5,986 bases of DNA from Nitriliruptoraceae bacterium. GTDB lineage: Bacteria; Actinomycetota; Nitriliruptoria; Nitriliruptorales; Nitriliruptoraceae. Position 1 is the stretch's first letter. The number at the start of each line of letters is the position of its first letter. A program made the translations under genes and the position numbers. Positions 1 through 4,598 of the stretch are shown here, piece by piece. The DNA lies in contig SKLC01000156.1 of assembly GCA_007123425.1 (NCBI GenBank), forward strand, positions 1 through 5,986, in the 5' to 3' direction. The notes beneath the pieces were generated by a model that had not been told where the DNA came from, made no database searches, and saw only the letters and a program-made list of their open reading frames with translations.

Positions 1-17
1 AGGATGGCAGGTCTCGC

Positions 18-1226
18 TCAGGCGAGCCCATCCGCGATGCGCTCCGCGTTCGTGCGAAGCATGTCGAGGTAGGTCTCTGCCCCCGACCCGGGCTCGCCCA
101 GCGCGTCGGAGAACAGCTCGATCACCTCCACCTCGAGGTCGGAGCGGCCCAGCACCTCGCTGGCCAGCTGCTCGCTGAGCCGGTCCGACTCGATGTTCTC
201 GGAGAAGATCGCCGGCACCTGGGCCTCCTCGAGCACCTCGATGAGCTCGGCGAACTCGCCCGGGCTGGCCTCGGCGTCCGTCGACGAGCCGGGGATGACG
301 GTGCCCAGGACCTCGAAGTCGTAGCGCATGGCGAGGTAGCCGAAGGCGTCGTGGTTGGTGATCAGCTTCCGGTTGTCGTCCGGGACCTCGGCGAGTGTGG
401 CCTCGACGTCCTCGTGGGCGGCGAGGAGCTCATCCTCATAGTCCGAGGCGCGGGCCTCCCACTCGTCGGCGTCGACGACCTCGGAGAGGTCGGCCAGCTC
501 GCCGGCGATCAGGTGCGCGGCGTCGACCATCCGCAACGGGTCGTGCCAGAAGTGCGGGTCCTCGGGCCCGTGGCCGTGTCCGTCGTCATCCTCATGGCCA
601 TGCCCGTCGTCATCCTCATGGCCATGCCCCTCGTCGTCCTCGTGACCATGCCCCTCGTCGTCCTCATGGCCATGCCCGTCATCGTCCTCGTGACCATGCC
701 CGTCATCGTCCTCGTGACCATGCCCGTCATCGTCCTCATGGCCGTGCCCGTCATCGTCCTCGTGGCCGTGCCCGTCATCGCCGTCATCGTGACCGTGCCC
801 GTGGTCGTGCGGCCCGTCCCAGTCGAAGTCGATCGGGTCGAGGTGGGCGGCCACCTCGAGGACCCGGGCGCCGTCCTCCTCGGCGGCCTCGATCGCATCC
901 AGAAGGTTCTCCTCTAGCTGCAGCCCGTTGGCGACCACGAGGTCCGCGTCGCGCAGCAGCGCCGCGTCCTGGGCCGAGGCCTCGTAGCCATGCGGGTCGC
1001 TGCCCGGTGGCATGATGACCTCCACCGTCCCGTCGTCGGCCAGGACGTTCCCGGTCACGTCGCCCAGGATCGAGGTGGTGGCCACCACCGTCAGGTCGTC
1101 GGTCTCCTGGGCCGCAGGCTCCTCGTCGGCCTCGGGAGGCTCTTCCTCGCCGCCGCAGGCCGCGAGCGCGAGGGCCGCGACGAGCGTCGCGACGGCCGCG
1201 CGATGGGATCGGATCTGCATGCTCAT
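18..1226 (-). CDS. znuA: ZnuA-type zinc/manganese ABC transporter substrate-binding lipoprotein
   Basis: Extracytoplasmic metal-binding lipoprotein (cluster A-I, ZnuA/TroA family), 402 aa, that would capture Zn(II) and deliver it to an ABC permease. Seen: a signal peptide with lipobox LAAC and lipidated Cys24, then an acidic Glu/Asp linker. Candidate metal ligands sit in the family motifs: H79 in GSDPHGYE, H225 in DPHFWHDP, H292 in NHDAFGYL, and an acidic residue near E343/D374. Residues 140-220 form a His/Asp/Glu loop (about 22 His), the site where ZnuA proteins carry a His-rich loop; here it is greatly enlarged. The start is the ATG at 1226, preceded on the minus strand by AAGGGGA with about 6 nt spacing and followed directly by the signal peptide. 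The frame stays open upstream but runs antisense into the divergent ATPase gene. Zinc is favoured over manganese because of the His loop and the surrounding zinc-type regulator; this is inference. Confidence 0.93.
   Translation of the reverse strand: MSMQIRSHRAAVATLVAALALAACGGEEEPPEADEEPAAQETDDLTVVATTSILGDVTGNVLADDGTVEVIMPPGSDPHGYEASAQDAALLRDADLVVANGLQLEENLLDAIEAAEEDGARVLEVAAHLDPIDFDWDGPHDHGHGHDDGDDGHGHEDDDGHGHEDDDGHGHEDDDGHGHEDDDGHGHEDDEGHGHEDDEGHGHEDDDGHGHEDDDGHGHGPEDPHFWHDPLRMVDAAHLIAGELADLSEVVDADEWEARASDYEDELLAAHEDVEATLAEVPDDNRKLITNHDAFGYLAMRYDFEVLGTVIPGSSTDAEASPGEFAELIEVLEEAQVPAIFSENIESDRLSEQLASEVLGRSDLEVEVIELFSDALGEPGSGAETYLDMLRTNAERIADGLA
585..776 (-). repeat. Eight 24-bp in-frame tandem repeats encoding the ZnuA His-rich loop
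   Basis: Eight consecutive 24-bp units encode [D/E]GHGHEDD (protein residues 151-214), with a diverged unit on each side (GHGHDDGD before, GHGHGPED after). Units differ only at a few third positions plus two Asp-to-Glu changes (units 6 and 7), so the DNA is almost a minisatellite. The near-identity suggests recent expansion by slippage or unequal exchange, so copy number may vary between strains. The encoded stretch contributes 16 of the roughly 22 histidines of the loop, which in ZnuA proteins is thought to help gather or sense zinc. The opposite strand is also open across the repeat, a by-product of the composition. Confidence 0.95.
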
Positions 1227-1310
1227 GGGGAGTCCCCTTGGATTCGTGGCGCTCTTCCGGGTCCTCGCGCCGCCCACGGCGGGTACGGTGTTCCCGGTCT
1301 GCTCCCAAGG

Positions 1311-1341
1311 AGCATAATGGGAATCGTTCCTAGATTGCCAA
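1311..1341 (-). promoter_or_regulatory. Candidate promoter for the ZnuA gene
   Basis: Read on the minus strand, TTGGCA (1341-1336) is followed after 19 nt by TATGCT (1316-1311), a fair -35/-10 pair although the spacer is long; CATTAT three bases earlier is an alternative -10. The Fur/Zur-like inverted repeat lies between the two elements, where a bound repressor would block RNA polymerase. A plus-strand promoter for the ATPase (for example TTCCCG at 1291 and CATAAT at 1313, 16 nt apart) would overlap the same site, so one repressor could control both directions. Pattern-based only. Confidence 0.5.
1320..1334. promoter_or_regulatory. Fur/Zur-like operator, copy 1 (divergent znuA/znuC region)
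   Basis: GGAATCGTTCCTAGA contains the inverted repeat GGAA-tcg-TTCC, and the AATCRTT core resembles Fur-family boxes. The same 15-mer, with 13 of 15 identical bases, recurs at 3434-3448 in front of the flavoprotein gene. It lies between two divergent genes for a metal-uptake ABC system, the usual place for a Zur operator. Assignment to Zur is inference from context; no zur gene is in the window. Confidence 0.6.
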
Positions 1342-1346
1342 TCAGC

Positions 1347-2186
1347 ATGAGCGCTGCGCACACACCTTCGCCCGTCGACGACGGCGACGCCCCCGTCGTG
1401 CGCATGCGCTCGCTGGGTGTGGCCTACGGTGCGCACGTCGCCCTCGAGGACGTCACGCTGGACCTCCACGCCGGGCAGCTCGTCGCCATCATCGGCCCCA
1501 ACGGCTCCGGGAAGTCCACGCTGCTGTCGGCCATCTCGGGCCTGGCTCGTCCGACGTCCGGGCGTCTGGAGCTCTTCGGCACCACCCCGGCGGGCACCCG
1601 TCGGCGGGTCGCCCACGTCCTGCAGACGACGGTGGCCAACGAGTCGGTGCCGCTCACCGTGCGCGAGACCGTGCGCATGGGCTGCTACGGGCATCGCGGC
1701 CCGTTCCGCCGGCTCGACGCCGAGGATCGCGAGGCGGTCGAGAGGGCGATCGAGCGGATGCGCATCACCGATCTCGTCTCACGGCAGCTCCACGAGCTGT
1801 CGGGTGGGCAGCGCCAACGCGTCTACGTGGCTCAGGGCCTCGCACAGCGCGCCGACGTGCTGCTGCTCGACGAGCCGATCACCGGGCTCGACATGATCAC
1901 CCAGGAGACCATCACCGAGGTCGTGCGCGAAGAGCGCGACGCTGGCCGCTGCGTGGTGCTGACCACCCATGACGTCGGCACGGCCTCGACGGCCGACGTC
2001 GCGGTGCTGCTGGCGACGCGGGTCGTGGCCGCGGGCCCGCCCGAGGAGACGCTGACGCCCGAGCGGCTCGCCTCTGCCTACGGCGGCCACGTCCATGTGC
2101 TTGCCGATGGCACCGTCGTGCTCGACGAGCCACACCACCACGACCACCGCCACCACGACCAGCTCGGCGGAAGCTCCCGGGACTGA
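1347..2186 (+). CDS. znuC: ZnuC-type metal ABC transporter ATP-binding protein
   Basis: ATPase subunit (279 aa) of the metal-uptake ABC transporter fed by the divergent ZnuA protein; it would sit on the inner membrane face and power import. Seen: Walker A GPNGSGKST (50-58), Q-loop Q93, signature LSGGQ (151-155), Walker B VLLLDEP (171-177) with catalytic E176, D-loop, and switch histidine H208 in TTHDV. The C-terminal tail (about 248-270) is His-rich (HVHV, then HHHDHRHH), unusual for an ABC ATPase and possibly metal-responsive. The ATG at 1347 is chosen because it leaves the operator outside the gene, but no Shine-Dalgarno precedes it. An in-frame ATG at 1317 has AAGGAG four bases upstream and would add ten residues, so the start is uncertain. 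The expected permease gene does not follow; a repressor gene comes next after 85 bp. Confidence 0.92.
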   Translation: MSAAHTPSPVDDGDAPVVRMRSLGVAYGAHVALEDVTLDLHAGQLVAIIGPNGSGKSTLLSAISGLARPTSGRLELFGTTPAGTRRRVAHVLQTTVANESVPLTVRETVRMGCYGHRGPFRRLDAEDREAVERAIERMRITDLVSRQLHELSGGQRQRVYVAQGLAQRADVLLLDEPITGLDMITQETITEVVREERDAGRCVVLTTHDVGTASTADVAVLLATRVVAAGPPEETLTPERLASAYGGHVHVLADGTVVLDEPHHHDHRHHDQLGGSSRD

Positions 2187-2221
2187 GCGGGCCGCGCCGG
2201 GCCCCGCGGTAGGGCCAGCGG

Positions 2222-2261
2222 TCGCCGCCCACGCCGCCGTAGACTGCTCAGTGGGCGGCGA
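2222..2261 (+). repeat. Perfect 11-bp inverted repeat before the ArsR-family gene
   Basis: TCGCCGCCCAC (2222-2232) is exactly complementary to GTGGGCGGCGA (2251-2261), separated by 18 nt. The right arm ends on the first base of the AGGAGG ribosome-binding site of the repressor gene. In RNA it would form a strong GC hairpin just upstream of the initiation region. There is no U-tract, so a simple terminator is unlikely; attenuation, mRNA processing or protein binding are possible. The loop contains TAGACT (2240-2245), a possible -10 for a separate promoter. A looser GC hairpin also follows the ATPase stop (2187-2207). Confidence 0.55.
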
Positions 2262-2271
2262 GGAGGCGCAG

Positions 2272-2562
2272 GTGACGGGTGAGCTGGCGCTCGAGCGGGC
2301 GACCGACATCTTCCGCGCCCTGTCCAACCCGCTGCGGGTGGCGATCGTGCGCGAGCTCGCCCAAGGGGAGCGGGCCGTCCACGAGATCGTCGACGCACTC
2401 GAGGTGTCGCAGCCCCTGGTGTCGCAGCACCTGGCGGTGCTCCGCGGAGCGCGGCTCGTGACCCGCCGGCGAGCCGGCCGCCACGTCGCCTACCACCTCG
2501 TCGACGACCACGTGGCCCACATCGTCGAGGATGCGGTCACGCACGCCGACGAGGTGGCCTGA
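2272..2562 (+). CDS. ArsR/SmtB-family zinc-responsive transcriptional repressor
   Basis: Small winged-helix metal sensor, 96 aa, of typical family length. Seen: FRALSNPLRVAIVREL (15-30), the recognition-helix region VSQPLVSQHLAVLRGARLV (45-63), and the wing RRRAGRHVAYHLV. There are no cysteines, which excludes the alpha-3 Cys (ArsR/CadC) sensor class. The C-terminal helix carries D78-x-H80 and, eleven residues after H80, H91-x2-E94. This matches the spacing of the alpha-5 zinc ligands of cyanobacterial SmtB (D104, H106, H117, E120) and of CzrA. In that class Zn(II) binding releases the repressor from DNA, so the protein should respond to metal excess. The GTG start at 2272 is fixed by AGGAGG at 2261-2266 with 5 nt spacing; an in-frame GTG at 2251 lacks such a site. 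It may be co-transcribed with the ATPase gene 85 bp upstream. Likely target: the inverted repeat at 2631-2656. Confidence 0.9.
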   Translation: MTGELALERATDIFRALSNPLRVAIVRELAQGERAVHEIVDALEVSQPLVSQHLAVLRGARLVTRRRAGRHVAYHLVDDHVAHIVEDAVTHADEVA

Positions 2563-2630
2563 GCCAAGGGCCCCGGCCCACACACGCCCCCGTTCGGCCT
2601 GGCGAGGGTCGCGGCATCGACAGCGCCTTC

Positions 2631-2656
2631 ATATGCAAACATTCGCATGTTCATAT
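2631..2656 (+). promoter_or_regulatory. SmtB/ArsR-like operator overlapping a promoter
   Basis: An AT-rich island in otherwise GC-rich DNA holds an imperfect inverted repeat. The inner arms AACAT/ATGTT flank TCGC, and the outer arms ATATG/CATAT are offset by two bases on the left. The ATATG-AACAT/ATGTT-CATAT layout resembles the 12-2-12 operators of SmtB/CzrA/NmtR-type sensors. The right arm runs into TATAAG (2654-2659) and TAAGAT (2656-2661), plausible -10 elements, so bound repressor would occlude the promoter of the His-rich peptide. The cognate repressor is probably the protein encoded immediately upstream. Confidence 0.6.
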
Positions 2657-2710
2657 AAGATGGACGCCGACTGCACGCCCCGACCGATCCGTCACGTCAG
2701 GAGCACATCC

Positions 2711-2860
2711 GTGAGCGCAGCGCACGTCGTCCACGACCACCACCCGCACACCCATGGCCCCGACTGCGGCCACGTCGCCGTGGAGCACGACGGCCACGTC
2801 GACTACCTGCACGACGGGCACCGCCACGCACCCCACGGCGACCACTACGACGAACACTGA
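2711..2860 (+). CDS. Histidine-rich 49-residue putative metal-binding peptide
   Basis: A 49-aa protein with 15 His, one Cys (C19) and many Asp/Gly, and no membrane segment or signal peptide. The N-terminal half has the cluster HDHHPHTHGPDCGH and the C-terminal half a pattern like HVDYLHDGHRHAPHGDHYDEH, ending on His. I recall similar short HDGHRHA...HYDEH proteins in actinobacterial genomes, sometimes labelled as zinc transporter permease, although nothing this short and hydrophilic can be a permease. A cytoplasmic zinc (or nickel) buffer or chaperone is the reasonable guess. The GTG start is supported by AGGAG at 2699-2703 with 7 nt spacing; the frame is open further upstream but that part crosses the promoter and operator. 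Expression is probably controlled by the ArsR/SmtB-like site at 2631-2656. Function unproven. Confidence 0.85.
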   Translation: MSAAHVVHDHHPHTHGPDCGHVAVEHDGHVDYLHDGHRHAPHGDHYDEH

Positions 2861-2883
2861 CTCCCGTCGGCGCGACCTCCGGT

Positions 2884-2914
2884 CATCGGCCCCTCCCCTT
2901 CGGAGGGGCCGATG
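2884..2914. terminator. Bidirectional hairpin terminator between convergent genes
   Basis: CATCGGCCCCTCC (2884-2896) pairs perfectly over 13 bp with 2902-2914 around a 5-nt loop. It lies between the stop of the His-rich peptide gene (2860) and the stop of the convergent HIT gene (2920). There is no T-tract on either side, which is common for actinobacterial terminators. The position makes it suitable for both transcripts. Confidence 0.85.
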
Positions 2915-2919
2915 CGCGT

Positions 2920-3342
2920 TCAGCCGACGTGATCGCCGTGCCCGAGGTCGCCGAGCGCGACGCGGATCCGGTCCGCCGCGGCGTCCATCTGGTCCGGATC
3001 GGGATCGCTCGCGGCGTTGGCGAAGCTGAGATCGCCCAGGTCGCTGACCTGCAGCACGTGGATGTGGCAGTGCGGCACCTCGAACCCGGCGATCATCTGC
3101 CCGACCCGGGGCGGGTCGAAGGCGCGCTGGATCCCCTCCCCCACGATCCGCGTGACCTCGCTGCAGCGCATCCACAGGGCAGGGTCGAGATCGAGCCAAT
3201 GGTCGACCTCCTGCCGCGGGACGACGAGCGTGTGCCCCTCGGTGATCGGGTTGATCGAGAGGAACGCCACCACGTGGTCGTCGCGCCACACGAAGCGCGC
3301 CGGCAGCTCGCCCTCGATGATCTTGGTGAAGACGCTGGCCAT
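2920..3342 (-). CDS. HIT-family (histidine triad) nucleotide-binding protein
   Basis: A 140-aa cytoplasmic HIT-superfamily protein, expected to hydrolyse or transfer nucleotide phosphoramidates or adenylylated compounds; the substrate cannot be told from sequence. Seen: N-terminal FTKIIEGELPARFVW (5-19), INPITEGHTLVVPR (30-43) and the catalytic triad motif HCHIHVL with H91, H93, H95 preceded by a Pro, as usual. The Asp-rich C-terminal tail (ASDPDPDQMDAAADRI) is typical of actinobacterial members. The start is the ATG at 3342, with GGAGGGG just upstream on the minus strand; the open frame beyond it has no family similarity. It is transcribed divergently from the flavoprotein gene and converges on the His-rich peptide gene. 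No obvious metal role; probably an ordinary housekeeping neighbour. Confidence 0.93.
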   Translation of the reverse strand: MASVFTKIIEGELPARFVWRDDHVVAFLSINPITEGHTLVVPRQEVDHWLDLDPALWMRCSEVTRIVGEGIQRAFDPPRVGQMIAGFEVPHCHIHVLQVSDLGDLSFANAASDPDPDQMDAAADRIRVALGDLGHGDHVG

Positions 3343-3430
3343 GGACCCCTCCGGGTTCGCGATACCGCCGAGCCTAGGGGTCGACGCCCCCGTGCGGACC
3401 CCGGTCGACGTCCCCCACCCAGGGCGATTT

Positions 3431-3460
3431 TTAGGAATCATTACTAGAACTGTTACTGTC
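3431..3460 (+). promoter_or_regulatory. Promoter with Fur/Zur-like operator, copy 2
   Basis: TTAGGA (3431-3436) and TACTGT (3455-3460), 18 nt apart, form a plausible -35/-10 pair, predicting a start near 3467 and a short leader. The operator TAGGAATCATTACTA (3432-3446) is a good inverted repeat (TAG-n-AAT-n-ATT-n-CTA) covering the -35 and spacer. GGAATCATTACTAGA (3434-3448) matches the copy at 1320-1334 at 13 of 15 positions. A local AT-rich patch marks the site. The repressor is inferred to be Zur or another Fur-family protein. Further upstream, a 13-bp GC-rich direct repeat (3379-3391 and 3403-3415, one mismatch) has no evident role. Confidence 0.6.
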
Positions 3461-3485
3461 ACGCTGCCCCATCGAAAGGCAGCCC

Positions 3486-4598
3486 GTGACTGCAGACGTG
3501 CTCATCGTCGGCGCCGGCCCCGCTGGGATCGGCATGGCAGCGACGCTGAACCGCATCGGCGTGCGCGCCACGATCCTCGAGCGCCACGGCATCGGCGCCT
3601 CCTTCCGCCGCTGGCCGGAGGGGATGCGGCTGATCACTCCCTCGTTCACCGCCAACCAGTTCGGCCTGCCCGACCTCAACGCCGTCACGCCGGAGACGTC
3701 GCCGGCGCTGTCACTCCAGGACGAGCACCCGACCGGGGAGGCCTACGCCTCCTACCTCCACATGATCGTCGAGCTCGAGGGTCTCGACGTGCGCACCGGC
3801 GTGGAGGTCACCGACGTGGCACCCCACGACGGCGGAGGCCTCGAGGTGCGCACCACCGACGACGGGCACTGGCGCTCGACCTTCGTGGTGTGGGCCGCCG
3901 GCGAGCTGCAGTACCCGCGCACCGGCGGCTTCCCGGGCGCGGAACGCTGCGTGCCCACGGTCGAGGTCCGTCGCTGGGATGCCCACCCCGGGGGCGACGT
4001 GGTGGTCGTCGGCGGCTTCGAGTCGGGCATCGACGCCGCGGTGAGCCTCGTGGCCCGGGGGCGTCGGGTGACCGTCCTCGACCGCGAGGACCCCTGGGGC
4101 GTGGTCGACGCCGACCCGTCGCTGACGCTCTCGCCCTACACGCAGCGACGGCTGCGCGAGGCGCAAGCCACGGGCGCGCTCCAGCTCGTCGGCGGCGTCG
4201 AGGTGGAGGCGGTCACCTTCGCGGAGCACGGCGCGACCGTCCACGCCGCCGATGGCCGCAGCTGGCACGCCGGCGGGCCCCCGCTGCTGGCGACGGGCTT
4301 CGACGGCAGCCTGGAGCTGGTCGCCGACCGGTTCAAGCGGGACGAGCGCTCCCGCGTGGTGGTCACCGAGGAGGCCGACGAGTCCACGGTGCTGCCCGGC
4401 CTCTTCCTCGCCGGCCCGGCGGTCACCCACCGCGGGGCCATCTTCTGCTTCGTCTACAAGTTCCGACAGCGCTTCGGCGTGGTCGCGCGCGAGATCGGGC
4501 GCCGGCTCGACGTCGACACCGAGCCGCTCGAGGAGCTGCGCGCGCATCGGTTCCTGCTCGACGACCTGAGCTGCTGCGAGCTGGAGTGCACCTGCTGA
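3486..4598 (+). CDS. CzcO-like NAD(P)/FAD-dependent oxidoreductase with Cys-rich C-terminal tail
   Basis: A two-dinucleotide-domain flavoprotein (370 aa), likely cytoplasmic, using NAD(P)H to reduce bound FAD; the acceptor is unknown. Seen: FAD-binding GAGPAG (9-14) with acidic E32 ending the second strand, a second Rossmann motif VVVVGGFESG (172-181) for NAD(P), LATGFDG (268-274), and PGLFLAGPA (304-312). It resembles the COG2072 (CzcO) and thioredoxin-reductase-like flavoproteins but has no internal CxxC active site. The last residues are SCCELECTC (C363, C364, C368, C370), a cluster suited to metal binding or thiol chemistry. The GTG start follows GAAAGG (3474-3479) with 6 nt spacing. The stop overlaps the next gene's ATG by one base (TGATG), implying translational coupling. 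Expression is probably metal-regulated through the operator at 3432-3446. Confidence 0.88.
   Translation: MTADVLIVGAGPAGIGMAATLNRIGVRATILERHGIGASFRRWPEGMRLITPSFTANQFGLPDLNAVTPETSPALSLQDEHPTGEAYASYLHMIVELEGLDVRTGVEVTDVAPHDGGGLEVRTTDDGHWRSTFVVWAAGELQYPRTGGFPGAERCVPTVEVRRWDAHPGGDVVVVGGFESGIDAAVSLVARGRRVTVLDREDPWGVVDADPSLTLSPYTQRRLREAQATGALQLVGGVEVEAVTFAEHGATVHAADGRSWHAGGPPLLATGFDGSLELVADRFKRDERSRVVVTEEADESTVLPGLFLAGPAVTHRGAIFCFVYKFRQRFGVVAREIGRRLDVDTEPLEELRAHRFLLDDLSCCELECTC

Noticed and set aside
585..776. Short regular repeats as a possible CRISPR array
   Set aside because: Units are contiguous with no spacers, are multiples of three and are in frame within a coding sequence.
351..1015. Long plus-strand open frames opposite the ZnuA repeat region
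   Set aside because: Their Val/Met/Pro- or Arg/His/Pro-rich composition is just the complement of the GHGHEDD repeats and high GC; there is no RBS or family similarity.
1317..1346. ATG at 1317 as the start of the ATPase gene
   Set aside because: Not fully excluded, since AAGGAG precedes it, but it would put the operator inside the coding sequence and the added residues are not part of the family domain. The start at 1347 is preferred with low certainty.
1227..1694. In-frame upstream extension of the ZnuA gene to a 558-residue protein
   Set aside because: The extension lies antisense to the ATPase gene, passes through the shared promoter and operator, and would place the lipoprotein signal peptide at residue 157.
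3379..3415. 13-bp direct repeat of GGTCGACGCCCCC type
   Set aside because: Two copies only, one mismatch, in GC-rich intergenic DNA; no positional relation to a promoter that I can support.
3343..3462. N-terminal extension of the HIT protein by 40 residues
   Set aside because: It would run through the operator and promoter of the divergent operon, and a good RBS precedes the ATG at 3342 where family similarity begins.
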